NCBI GenBank assembly: GCA_041487355.1
Contig: JBGPND010000037.1
Coordinates: 1 to 33,431 of the forward strand
Direction of reading: 5' to 3'
Source of the DNA: JAMXLO01 sp041487355
GTDB lineage: Bacteria > Pseudomonadota > Alphaproteobacteria > Acetobacterales > Acetobacteraceae
Length of the DNA stretch: 33,431 nt
Every line of letters begins with the position of its first letter. Position 1 is the first letter of the stretch. Under the pieces are notes generated by a model. It was not told the DNA's origin. It was given only the letters and a program-made list of their open reading frames with translations, and made no database searches. Made by a program: the position numbers and the translations under genes. Shown in pieces: positions 25,017-33,292 of the stretch.

Positions 25017-25259
25017 ATGCAAGACGAAGTCAAGCAACCAGCCACCGCCGAGGAAATCCGCCACATGGTCGGCGATGTCGATGATGCGGTGGTGAGCAGC
25101 ATCATGCGCACGGAAGCGTCCGCCGCTGAGGTGCTGCAGGCGGTACAGTGGTTCCGCGGCGGCGGTGGACTCGAGGACGAGGCCGGGCATGAGCCGCACG
25201 GCGCCGCTCGGGCAGTCTACGAGATTCTGCAGGCCGAGGAACCCCCGGAAGAACCCTGA
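25017..25259 (+). CDS. Small acidic protein of unknown function
   Basis: 80 residues, strongly acidic and soluble. No family recognised. The central part (EEIRHMVGDVDDAVVSSIMRTEASAAEVLQAVQWF, about residues 12-46, with the core helix VSSIMRTEAS) looks like a compact helical domain; the C-terminus ends in a Glu/Pro-rich tail. GTGGAG lies eight bases before ATG 25017. It lies 26 bases after rtcB and 63 before the fusion protein gene, in what appears to be a single operon. Coding is supported by position, ribosome site and codon bias. Confidence 0.7.
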   Translation: MQDEVKQPATAEEIRHMVGDVDDAVVSSIMRTEASAAEVLQAVQWFRGGGGLEDEAGHEPHGAARAVYEILQAEEPPEEP

Positions 25260-25322
25260 TCGCCCGGTCGCGAGCCGCGTGATGAACCGCTATACCGCGC
25301 GCAACGGCGATGCCGCGATAAC

Positions 25323-28300
25323 GTGCCTGCCCAACTGAGTCCCGCCGTGCGCGCAGACGGGAAGCTGCTCGCCCTGTTCGGCACGCGACGGTTCTGGCCG
25401 CTCTGCCTTACCCAGGCTTGCGGCGCCCTGAACGACAACCTGGTGCGCAACGCGCTCGTGGTGCTGGCGTTGTTTCGGGCGGGTTCGGCCGGGCCGGTGC
25501 TGGTCGCGCTCGCCTCCGGCCTGTTCATCTTTCCCTACATGCTGCTCTCGGCGAGTGCCGGGCAGCTCGCCGACTGCCACGACAAGGCGCGGCTGATCCG
25601 CGTTCTGAAGCTGGCCGAGCTGGCACTGATGAGCGTCGCGGCGCTTGGTTTCCTGCTGGACAGCCTGCCGATCCTGCTGCTGGTGCTGGTCGGGCTCGGC
25701 GTGCAGGCGAGTCTATTCGGCCCGCTGAAATACGGCATCCTGCCCGACCATTTGCGACCTGAAGAGCTACTCACCGGCAATGGCGTGGTCGAGGCTACGA
25801 CATTCGTCGCCATCCTGGCCGGCACAATGGCGGGCGGCTGGCTGATTCTTCTGCCCAATGGACCTCTGACCATTGCCTCGGTCGGTCTGGCGGTTGCGGC
25901 AGCGGGTCTGCTGACCGCTCTGCCGATACCGCCGGCGCCGCCGCGCGCGCAGCAGATGCGCGTCGACTGGAATATCCTGCGTGCCACGGCCGCCGTGGTC
26001 CGCCAGGCACGGGGTGAGCGTGTCATCTGGCAGCCAATACTTGGCATCAGTTGGTTCTGGACCCTGGGCGCCACCTTGGTCGCCGAGTTCCCTGTAATGG
26101 CAAAGGTCACGCTCGGCGCCGGCGGCGAGGTCGTCAGCCTGTTTCTGACCGTGTTCTCTCTCGGCATCGGGGTGGGCGCGCTGCTGTGCGCCCGGGTCCT
26201 GCATGGCGAGGCGTCGGCGCGCCACGTACCCCTGGCATTGCTCGGGATTTCGTTGTTCACCTGGGACTTCGCCGCGAACTGCACCGATGCGCATGGGCTC
26301 GCGTCGGTGTCTGCCATCCTCGGTTCGCTGCACGGCTGGCGCATCCTGCTCGACCTTGTGCTGCTGTCGGCCTGCGGCGGTTTCTACTCGGTGCCGCTCT
26401 ACACCTTGATCCAGCAGTGCGCGGAGCCGGCGTGGCGGGCGCGCATGGTGGCCGCCAACAACGTGGTCAACGCAGCATTCATGGTCGGCGGTGCCGTGGC
26501 TGCGGCCGCGCTGGCCGCCGTGGGAGTCACCGCGCCGCGCATCCTGGCAGTGGCCGCCCTCGTCAACCTGGTGGCGGTCATCTGGAGTGTCCGGTTATTG
26601 CCGGCCTCTGCCTCGCTACGGCTGCTGCGTGGTTACGCCAAGCTGTTCCATCGCACCACGGTGACTGGCATGGAACACTATCCACCGCCTGGTGAGAACG
26701 CCGTGGTGGTGCCGAACCATCTCAGCTTTGCTGACGGTCCCTTGCTGGCCGCGTTCCTGCCAGGCGAGCCGGCGTTCGTCGTCGATACCTTGATTGCGAC
26801 GCGCTGGTGGGCGAAGCCGTTCCTGATGTGGGTGCAGGTGATCCGGGTCGATCCGCTCAATCCTTTTGCGGTCAGGACGATGATCCAGGCGGTGAAGCAG
26901 GGGCAGCGGCTGGTGTTGTTTGCCGAAGGTCGCATCAGCGTGACCGGCGGGCTGATGAAGGTCTATGACGGCGCCGGGATGATCGCCGACAAGGCGGCGG
27001 CGAAGCTGGTGCCGGTGCGCATCGAGGGGACGCAGTTCAGTCATCTGTCGCATCTCGGAGGCAAGCTGCGACGGCGCTGGTTCCCGCGCATCACGATAAC
27101 CGTCTTCCCGCCGGTGACCCTGTCGCTGGATCCCGCGTTGCTCGGCCGCAGGCGCCGTCAGGCGGCGGCGCAGGCACTGCAGGACGTGCTGGTCGGCGCC
27201 GCTTTCAGCACGCAGCCCCTCAACCGCACATTGTTTGCAGCGCTGATCGATGCCGGGAACCGGCATGGCTGGCGGACACGCGTGTTGCAGGATGCCGACC
27301 GCCAGACGATCGATTATCGGCGTATCCTGGTCGGCGCGTGCATACTGGGCCGCGCGCTGGCAGCGAACACCGCTCCTGGCGAGCATGTTGGCGTGCTGCT
27401 GCCGAACGCCGCCGGCGCGGTTGTTGCCTTCATGGCGTTGCAGGCTTTCGGTCGCATCCCCGCCATGCTGAATGTGACTGCGGGCGCGGAAGGCATGCTG
27501 ACCGCGTGCCGCACCGCGAGGATCCGTCGCGTCGTTTCATCACGTCGGTTCGCCGAGCGCGGACGCCTGCAAAGAGACATCGAGCGGATGGCAGGGCAGG
27601 TGACGTTCGTCTGGCTGGAGGATCTGCGCGGATCGCTCGACTGGCGCGCGCAGTTGCGCGGCTGGCGTGACGCCTCGCTCGCGCGCCGGCTGCCGGGCTG
27701 CCGGGGATCGGCGGACGATGCCGCGGTCGTGCTGTTCACCAGCGGGACGGAAGGCGTACCGAAGGGGGTGGTGCTCAGCCACCGCAACATTCTTGCCAAC
27801 TGCGCGCAGGCGGCGGCGGTGATCGACTTCACCTCGGCCGACCGCGTGTTCAACGCGTTGCCGATGTTCCACGCCTTCGGCCTCACCGTCGGGACGCTGC
27901 TGCCATTGTTCGGCGGTGTGCCGACCTTCCTCTATCCGACGCCGCTGCACTATCGGCTGGTGCCGGAGCTGATCTATGGCAACGACGCCACCATCGTGCT
28001 CGGCACGGATACGTTCCTCGCAGGCTGGGCACGGTATGCGAATCCGTACGATTTCCGCTCGGTGCGCTATCTGTTCACCGGCGCCGAACGGCTGAAGGAG
28101 GCGACGCGGCGGCTGTACGCCGAGCGCTTCGGCGTGTGTTTGCTGGAAGGCTATGGTGCCACGGAAACCGGGCCGGTGCTGTCGATCAACACGCCGATGA
28201 GGAATGCATCCGGGAGCGTCGGCCGGTTCCTGCCCGGCATCGCCTGGCGAGTTGAGACGATGGAAGGGCTCGACGCAGGCGGTCGGCTATGGGTGAGCGG

Positions 28301-28757
28301 ACCGAATGTCATGCTTGGCTATCTGCGTGCATCGGCGCCGGGCGTTCTGGAGCCCCCGGAAGGCGGCTGGTACGACACCGGCGACATTGTCGACGTCGAT
28401 GCGTCGGGCTTCGTCTGGGTCAAGGATCGGGCCAAGCGCTTCGCCAAGATCGGCGGCGAGCTGGTGTCCATGGCGGTGGGTGAGAACCTGGCGGCTGCCA
28501 TCTGGCCGGACGCGGTGCATGCCGTGATGGCGCTCGCCGATCCGAACAAGGGCGAGCGGCTGGTGCTGGTGACCAGCCAAATGGCTGCGCGTCTCCAGAC
28601 GCTGCTGCAGGCGGCCCACGCGCGGGGGATCCCCGACATCATGGTGCCGCGCAGAATCCTCACCCTGGCGCGGCTGCCGCGTCTCGGCAGTGGGAAGGTC
28701 GATTATCCTGCCGTCCAGCGTCTGACCGAAGCTGAGCTGGTTGCACCAGTGACGTAG
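25323..28757 (+). CDS. LplT-PlsC-acyl ligase fusion (lysophospholipid repair protein)
   Basis: 1144 residues from GTG 25323. Domains: a major-facilitator transporter like LplT (about 1-410, with ALNDNLVRNALVVLALF in the first helix); a PlsC-type acyltransferase (about 440-620) with NHLSFADG (H466, D471) and FAEGRIS; then an AMP-forming acyl ligase (about 640-1144) with LFTSGTEGVPKGVVLSH (about 803-820), LEGYGATETGPVLS, WYDTGDIV and a C-terminal LGSGKVDYP Lys. In E. coli LplT and the bifunctional Aas are separate; they flip lysophospholipid inward and re-acylate it with acyl-ACP. The fusion carries all three steps in one inner-membrane protein and would maintain membranes. Such fusions occur in other proteobacteria. 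No second start is evident between domains. Confidence 0.87.
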   Translation: MPAQLSPAVRADGKLLALFGTRRFWPLCLTQACGALNDNLVRNALVVLALFRAGSAGPVLVALASGLFIFPYMLLSASAGQLADCHDKARLIRVLKLAELALMSVAALGFLLDSLPILLLVLVGLGVQASLFGPLKYGILPDHLRPEELLTGNGVVEATTFVAILAGTMAGGWLILLPNGPLTIASVGLAVAAAGLLTALPIPPAPPRAQQMRVDWNILRATAAVVRQARGERVIWQPILGISWFWTLGATLVAEFPVMAKVTLGAGGEVVSLFLTVFSLGIGVGALLCARVLHGEASARHVPLALLGISLFTWDFAANCTDAHGLASVSAILGSLHGWRILLDLVLLSACGGFYSVPLYTLIQQCAEPAWRARMVAANNVVNAAFMVGGAVAAAALAAVGVTAPRILAVAALVNLVAVIWSVRLLPASASLRLLRGYAKLFHRTTVTGMEHYPPPGENAVVVPNHLSFADGPLLAAFLPGEPAFVVDTLIATRWWAKPFLMWVQVIRVDPLNPFAVRTMIQAVKQGQRLVLFAEGRISVTGGLMKVYDGAGMIADKAAAKLVPVRIEGTQFSHLSHLGGKLRRRWFPRITITVFPPVTLSLDPALLGRRRRQAAAQALQDVLVGAAFSTQPLNRTLFAALIDAGNRHGWRTRVLQDADRQTIDYRRILVGACILGRALAANTAPGEHVGVLLPNAAGAVVAFMALQAFGRIPAMLNVTAGAEGMLTACRTARIRRVVSSRRFAERGRLQRDIERMAGQVTFVWLEDLRGSLDWRAQLRGWRDASLARRLPGCRGSADDAAVVLFTSGTEGVPKGVVLSHRNILANCAQAAAVIDFTSADRVFNALPMFHAFGLTVGTLLPLFGGVPTFLYPTPLHYRLVPELIYGNDATIVLGTDTFLAGWARYANPYDFRSVRYLFTGAERLKEATRRLYAERFGVCLLEGYGATETGPVLSINTPMRNASGSVGRFLPGIAWRVETMEGLDAGGRLWVSGPNVMLGYLRASAPGVLEPPEGGWYDTGDIVDVDASGFVWVKDRAKRFAKIGGELVSMAVGENLAAAIWPDAVHAVMALADPNKGERLVLVTSQMAARLQTLLQAAHARGIPDIMVPRRILTLARLPRLGSGKVDYPAVQRLTEAELVAPVT

Positions 28758-28788
28758 GCCTATAGCGCGAGCAAGCCTCGCCAGTCGT

Positions 28789-28868
28789 GATGGGTATCGC
28801 TGCGCTCAACCCATCCCACAGGCTGCGGCGTGGCGGCGTAGGATGGGTTGAGCAGAGCGAAACCCATC
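28789..28868. repeat. Imperfect inverted repeat between convergent genes
   Basis: Arms 28789-28816 and 28841-28868 pair at 25 of 28 positions; the arms carry GATGGGT and CAACCCATCC. A hairpin-forming repeat of this wording is widespread in proteobacterial genomes. It lies after the fusion gene, and its right arm touches the stop codon of the beta-lactamase-family gene (28869-28867). It could end transcription from both sides. Confidence 0.75.
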
Positions 28869-30072
28869 ATTCAGATGTCGAGACAAGGGACGACATCGAG
28901 TCGAATCTGCGTCGCGTCGCAACGGCGACGACCTTGGCCACCGCCTCGCGCAGCGGTTTGACGTCGCCGCGGCCGGCGGGATGCAGCCGGCTGGTCAGTA
29001 CAATCAGAAACGTCTGGCTGGCCGGGTCGATCCAGAGCATGGTCCCCGTGTATCCGGTGTGACCATAGGCGCGCGGGCCGAATTCGGCGTCCATGCCCGC
29101 GGCGTAGGGCGAGGCAGCATCCCAGCCGAGGCCGCGGCGCACACCGCCTGGCAGTTCGATCGCCGCCGTCATCGCCGCGATCGTCTCGCGACGGAGAATT
29201 CCCTCACCGCCGCTGAGCAGCATCCGGGCGAACCTGGCAAGATCGTCGGCGGTCGAGAACAGGCCGGCATGGCCCGCGACGCCGCCCATGCGATACGCGG
29301 TCGGATCCTGCACCTCGCCCCAGCGCAACATGCCGTCTTCCCGATCCGTCGGAGCGATGCGCACGCGCTCGGCGAACGCAGGATGAAACGCGGTGTCCGC
29401 CATGTGCAGCGGCGCGAAGATGTGCCTTCTCGCATAGACGTCGAGCGGCTCGCCGCTGACACGATGCACCAGCTCGCCAAGAACAATGAAGTTGATGTCG
29501 CTATAGAGGAACCGGCTGCCGGGAGGGTGGATCGGATGGTCAGCCAGCACCCGGGCGAGGGCGGCTGCCTCGCCTGACCACCGGGTGGCCGGATCGAGAT
29601 CGGGACGCAGCCCGGAGGTGTGGGTGAGCAGTTGTCGAACGGTGATCGCTCCCTTGTCCGCCGAACCGAATTCCGGCCAGTGGGCGGCAACCGGCTCGTC
29701 CAGCCGGAGGCGTCCGGCCTCGACCAGCTGCATCACCGCCGTCGTCGTGGCGATCACCTTGGTCAGCGACGCCAGATCGAAGATCGCGTCAGGCCGCATA
29801 GGCCTCCGCTCGGGCATGAGAGACAGGGCGCCGAATGCGGCGCGGTAGACGATCCTTCCGTGCTGGCCGATCAGAACCACCGCGCCGGGGACGTGACCCG
29901 CCGCGATCTCATGGCGGGCGATCTCGCCGATCTCCGTAAACCTGTCCTCGGCAAACGCCGGGCCGGCAGAGGTGGTCGTCAGAAACAGGCCAAGGAGGGC
30001 GCCGAAGGTTGCCCATCCGCCTCTGCCAATCCAACGCCGCCATAGGTGTTTCGCGGGTTCCACAGCATCCAT
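28867..30072 (-). CDS. Beta-lactamase-family serine hydrolase (class C/EstB-like), exported
   Basis: 401 residues from ATG 30072. An N-terminal signal segment is present: RRWIGRGGW followed by a hydrophobic stretch and AGPAFA. Active-site motifs: SLTK (S102, K105), YSD (Y190) and GHTG near the C-terminus. The family includes DD-peptidases, esterases and class C beta-lactamases; YSDINF and LTHTSGL fit the broad esterase/peptidase group, so antibiotic resistance is not implied. The start lies inside the 3' end of the preceding glycoside-hydrolase-like gene in another frame (overlap about 94 bases), and no good ribosome site is visible, so the exact start is uncertain; GTG 30063 is an alternative. 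A cell-wall or surface-polymer role is suggested by its neighbours. Confidence 0.82.
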   Translation of the reverse strand: MDAVEPAKHLWRRWIGRGGWATFGALLGLFLTTTSAGPAFAEDRFTEIGEIARHEIAAGHVPGAVVLIGQHGRIVYRAAFGALSLMPERRPMRPDAIFDLASLTKVIATTTAVMQLVEAGRLRLDEPVAAHWPEFGSADKGAITVRQLLTHTSGLRPDLDPATRWSGEAAALARVLADHPIHPPGSRFLYSDINFIVLGELVHRVSGEPLDVYARRHIFAPLHMADTAFHPAFAERVRIAPTDREDGMLRWGEVQDPTAYRMGGVAGHAGLFSTADDLARFARMLLSGGEGILRRETIAAMTAAIELPGGVRRGLGWDAASPYAAGMDAEFGPRAYGHTGYTGTMLWIDPASQTFLIVLTSRLHPAGRGDVKPLREAVAKVVAVATRRRFDSMSSLVSTSE

Positions 30073-31265
30073 CCATCGGACCCAAAATCCGCCGCCGCGC
30101 GGATCTGGGCCGCCACCTCGTCGGCATCGAAAGTGCGGCGATCGAACGCGTAATCCTTGAACGCCTGAAGCCATGGGCGGAAGCGGATCGGCGCCACGCC
30201 GAGGCGCGCGCGGGCGCGTTCCAGCGAGAGCCGCACAATCTCGTAGGGATGCGCCACTGGATTCGGGTAGCCAGGGATGCCGAACTGGAAGCCCGAAGGG
30301 TAGAGCATCGGCGAGAGATAGTCGACCAGTGGCATGATCTCCTCGATTCTCTGACCGATGCCGGTGTCGTTCAGATTCCAGCAGACATAGCCGAAGATGT
30401 CGGCCGCCAGATAGACGTTGAAAGGCGCGAGCAGGCGGTGTGCCTCGGCAAGGAAGCCGGCGATCGCCTCCAGCCGGCTCGCCTGCGTCGTCGGCTTCGC
30501 GAAGGCGATCCCGCTTGGTGCGTCGGGAAAGCGCAGATAGTCGAACTGGATTTCGTCGAAGCCGGCTCGTGCAGCCTCGACCGCGACGGCAATGTTGTAG
30601 TCCCGCACCTCCTTGAGGGATGGGTCCGTCCAGCCAAGGCTCTCGCGATCGCGGAACAGCTTGCCGTTCTCCAGCTTCACCGCGAGGTCGGGCCGCGACG
30701 TGGCGAGTGGATCGTCCTTGAACGCGACGATGCGCGCGATTGCATAGATGCCGGACTCGTGCAGGGACTTGAGCAGCGCGGGCAGGTCGGGGACCGTGAT
30801 GATCCGCTGTGCTCCCACCGCCTGCGCCAGCGCGATGTCGGTGCGATAGGCGATCAAACCGCGATCGCCCTTCACGTCGATGACCAGCGCGTTCAGCTTC
30901 GCGTCGTGAATGAGCTTGAGTGCGGCATCGCGTATCGCCTGGCTGCCGACGCCATAGAACGAGAGGTAGAGCGCCTTTGGCTGGAGGGCTGTCAACCGCA
31001 GCATCGCATTGCCTTGCCAGAACTCCGCCGCCGCCATCGCCGCGGCCCGATAGCCTGGCGCGCGTGCCTGCACGGGCGCGGACGTCGCCTCGCTCTGGAA
31101 GCGGCCCTCCTGATCGGTCCGCAGCGTGCGTTCGCCGAGTGTGACAGTCGCGCCGGCAACGCCAGCGCCAGTCGTCGCATCGACAATCCTGCCCTGTTGC
31201 GCGTAGCAGGCCGACGCCCAGGCCAGCAGGCACAGCAGGGCGACAGCCAGTCGGCGCAGCATCAT
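29979..31265 (-). CDS. Putative exported glycoside hydrolase (DUF4015-like)
   Basis: 428 residues. Signal peptide 1-22 (RRLAVALLCLLAWASACYA). Residues 25-95 look like a carboxypeptidase-regulatory-like beta sandwich (GRIVDATTGAGVAGATVTLGE). From about 97 a TIM-barrel domain resembles DUF4015 putative glycosidases: ALYLSFYGVGSQ, NALVIDVKGDRG, IYAIARIVAFKD, GFDEIQFDYLRFP, ADIFGYVCWN and LSPMLYPSGF. The acidic residues in IDVKGD and IQFDYLRFP are candidate catalytic groups. Substrate is unknown. ATG 31265 (or 31262) overlaps the deacetylase stop. Together with the deacetylase it recalls the two halves of PgaB, a deacetylase joined to a hydrolase. Confidence 0.8.
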   Translation of the reverse strand: MMLRRLAVALLCLLAWASACYAQQGRIVDATTGAGVAGATVTLGERTLRTDQEGRFQSEATSAPVQARAPGYRAAAMAAAEFWQGNAMLRLTALQPKALYLSFYGVGSQAIRDAALKLIHDAKLNALVIDVKGDRGLIAYRTDIALAQAVGAQRIITVPDLPALLKSLHESGIYAIARIVAFKDDPLATSRPDLAVKLENGKLFRDRESLGWTDPSLKEVRDYNIAVAVEAARAGFDEIQFDYLRFPDAPSGIAFAKPTTQASRLEAIAGFLAEAHRLLAPFNVYLAADIFGYVCWNLNDTGIGQRIEEIMPLVDYLSPMLYPSGFQFGIPGYPNPVAHPYEIVRLSLERARARLGVAPIRFRPWLQAFKDYAFDRRTFDADEVAAQIRAAADFGSDGWMLWNPRNTYGGVGLAEADGQPSAPSLACF

Positions 31266-32095
31266 TGGCGCCTCGTATCAAGAGGGCATGCTGTCGCCAG
31301 CATGGCGGCGAGGCGCGCGCCCCGGTCGCTGTCAGACATCCAGAAGCGTGGCAGGGCGAGCATGTCGGCGCCGTGCAGGGCGATCCGGTTGCCCAGGATG
31401 AACCCGGCGACATAACCGGCCTGCGCCGCAGCCGCTTCAAGCTCGTCGTCATGGATGGCGAACGGCCAGGCCAGCATGTCCACCGGTCGGCCGATCTGTG
31501 CCTCGATCACTTGCTTGGAACGCGAGAGCTGCATTGCAACGAAGTCGCGATAATCGGCCGGCGAGCGGCGCGCCTTCTCCTGCTCGAAATTCGGGTGCCA
31601 GTAGGTGTGCGATTGGACATCGACCAGGCCGGACGCCGCCATTTCCCGCAGTTCCGCCCAGGTCAGAGCGTACGGCGCATTGGATATGGCGGAGGGGTAG
31701 ATGAACAGGGTCACCGGAAGCCGGTAGCGTCGGATGCGCGGATAAAGCTCGGTGTAGACCGAGCGGTGCCCATCATCCGCGGTGATCGCGATGCAAGGGC
31801 GCTCGGCAGAATTCGGGTCCGCATGCAAGGCGGCGCTCACCGACCGGAGGGGTGCGACGCGAGCATGGGAAACAAGCCATGCGAGCTGTTCATCGAGCGC
31901 CGAATCCGACACGGTCGTCGGACCCGCCGTCGGGCCGAAGCGATGATAGACCAGGATGGCCGCGCCATATTGCGTCTGCTCTGCTGCTCTGCCGGGCATC
32001 GCGCCGAGAGCCGTGCAGATCGCAACTGCGATGGCAATGAACCGAAACCATCGATGGATCGAACAGCCGGCCGAGCGCAATGCGCTATCGAGCAC
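31262..32095 (-). CDS. Exported polysaccharide deacetylase (NodB-like)
   Basis: 277 residues from GTG 32095, with an N-terminal hydrophobic segment (residues 18-38, FIAIAVAICTALGAMPGRAA). The carbohydrate esterase 4 motifs are present: ITADDGHRS (D107, D108, in place of the usual TFDDG) and SHTYWHP (H163, H167), the metal-binding set, followed by LAWPFAIHDDE. Such enzymes remove acetyl groups from poly-N-acetylglucosamine, peptidoglycan or similar polymers. It follows the universal stress protein gene by 37 bases and overlaps the glycosidase-like gene by four bases. The ribosome site before GTG is weak; the start may be different by a few codons. Confidence 0.82.
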   Translation of the reverse strand: MLDSALRSAGCSIHRWFRFIAIAVAICTALGAMPGRAAEQTQYGAAILVYHRFGPTAGPTTVSDSALDEQLAWLVSHARVAPLRSVSAALHADPNSAERPCIAITADDGHRSVYTELYPRIRRYRLPVTLFIYPSAISNAPYALTWAELREMAASGLVDVQSHTYWHPNFEQEKARRSPADYRDFVAMQLSRSKQVIEAQIGRPVDMLAWPFAIHDDELEAAAAQAGYVAGFILGNRIALHGADMLALPRFWMSDSDRGARLAAMLATACPLDTRRQ

Positions 32096-32132
32096 GATGC
32101 GCCAGATCTCTGTGGGCTCCTGTCCGGCAGAA

Positions 32133-32999
32133 TCAATGCGCCATGAGGATCGGCAGATCTGCGCCGGTCAGGACGTGACGCGTAAATCCGCCAAAGATCA
32201 CCTCGCGCACGCGGCTATGACCGTAGCCGCCCATCACCAGCACATCCGCTCCCGCAGCGGTGGCGGCAGCCAGCAGAGTCTCGACAGGGGGGCGGCCGTC
32301 CTGCTTCAGACGCTGCACGGTCGTGTTGGCATTATGCCAGGAGAGCGCATGTCGCAGTCTTTCGCAGGATTGCTCATCGGTCCCAGCTCCTTCGTCGACC
32401 GAGAGAATGATCACCTGGTCCGCCATCGCCACGAGCGGCTGCGCGGCGGCCACGGCCCGCGCGGCCTCTGGCCGGTTCTTCCAGGCGATCGCAACGGTGC
32501 CCGAGATGCGGCTCGGCGGCTTCGCCGGCGCGATCAGCACCGGACGGCCAGTCGCCATGAGTGAGGCCTCGAGCACGTCCATCGCGACCGGCTCGCCCTC
32601 GCGGGTGCGTCCAACCACCAGCAGGTCGGCCGCCCGTCCGTGTTCGGCCAGCCACGCCGGTTCATCGCCGGTTTCCATCCGCCATTCCGCCGAGGGCAGG
32701 TCGGTGGCGGGCTCGCTGGATATCGTGAGCCGCTCCCGCTCGCAGAACCCGCGGAAAGCCAGTTCGGCCTTCTGCTGCCGACTGGCCACGTCCTGTTCCA
32801 GCGATACGATGATCTGGTCGTAGCCGGCGCCACCGCCCATGTCGGCGGTCGCCATGGCCATCAACGTCTGTTGCACGTCGACGCGAACGTGGAGAAATTC
32901 GAGGTGGGCGCCCGACAGGCGCGCGACCGCCAGCGCCGTCGTGAAGACGGGCGCATCGGTCTCCGAGCCGGTGACGGGGACGAGGATGTATTTGAACAT
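32133..32999 (-). CDS. Tandem-domain universal stress protein
   Basis: 288 residues made of two UspA-like domains, about 1-155 (FKYILVPVTGSE, LLVVGRTREGEP, RPVLIAP) and 160-288 (GTVAIAWKNRPEAARAV, VLVMGGYGHSRVREVIFGGFTRHVL). The second ends with the GxxGHSRxRE-type ATP-binding signature; the first is degenerate (VGRTREGEP). The start ATG 32999 is fixed by GGAGG five bases upstream; the frame extends further to 33110 without similarity. An FNR-type dyad is centred 58.5 bases before the start, so expression in low oxygen is likely. It heads a run of envelope genes on the minus strand. Confidence 0.88.
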   Translation of the reverse strand: MFKYILVPVTGSETDAPVFTTALAVARLSGAHLEFLHVRVDVQQTLMAMATADMGGGAGYDQIIVSLEQDVASRQQKAELAFRGFCERERLTISSEPATDLPSAEWRMETGDEPAWLAEHGRAADLLVVGRTREGEPVAMDVLEASLMATGRPVLIAPAKPPSRISGTVAIAWKNRPEAARAVAAAQPLVAMADQVIILSVDEGAGTDEQSCERLRHALSWHNANTTVQRLKQDGRPPVETLLAAATAAGADVLVMGGYGHSRVREVIFGGFTRHVLTGADLPILMAH

Positions 33000-33050
33000 G
33001 GGTTCCTCCGCACGACGGAGTCTGATCGCACGAAACGGCCCCTGTTTTCG

Positions 33051-33064
33051 TTGACCTGGATCAA
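33051..33064 (-). promoter_or_regulatory. FNR/FixK-like box upstream of the universal stress protein
   Basis: TTGACCTGGATCAA. The centre is 58.5 bases before ATG 32999, giving a leader of about 17 bases if it acts from -41.5. A clear -10 is not visible. The rest of 33065-33431 holds no gene I can support. Confidence 0.7.
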
Positions 33065-33254
33065 CTCCAGCCAAGTGGACAGGCGGGTAGTGTCCTAATT
33101 TGATCCCCAAAGCACAGCGGCCGCTTGGCAGCCGCCTGGACTGCCCCCCTGGGACGAGACACGGGAATTAGAGCGTTTTCAGGGTGACTGGAATCAGTGT
33201 GTCGTTCGGCGCACCGGCTATTCCACCACCGTCATGGCGGGCGAAGGCCTACCA

Positions 33255-33292
33255 TCCACGTCTTTGCTTGCTGCATCAAGGAAAGACGTGGA
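33255..33292. repeat. Degenerate palindromic element upstream of the universal stress protein
   Basis: Inverted repeat of 11 bases, TCCACGTCTTT (33255-33265) and AAAGACGTGGA (33282-33292), loop of 16 bases, preceded at 33229 by CCGTCATGGCGGGCG. The wording resembles the other two CGTCATGG palindromes in the window, so it seems to be a broken member of a related repeat family. The surrounding 33065-33431 contains nothing else recognised. Confidence 0.6.

Noticed and set aside
30009..31415. Open frame of 468 codons on the plus strand opposite the glycosidase-like and deacetylase genes
   Set aside because: No recognisable domain and it opposes genes with signal peptides and conserved motifs.
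30073..31452. Upstream extension of the beta-lactamase-family frame to 861 codons
   Set aside because: The extension runs through the glycosidase-like gene in a wrong frame; the signal peptide and family similarity begin only near 30072.
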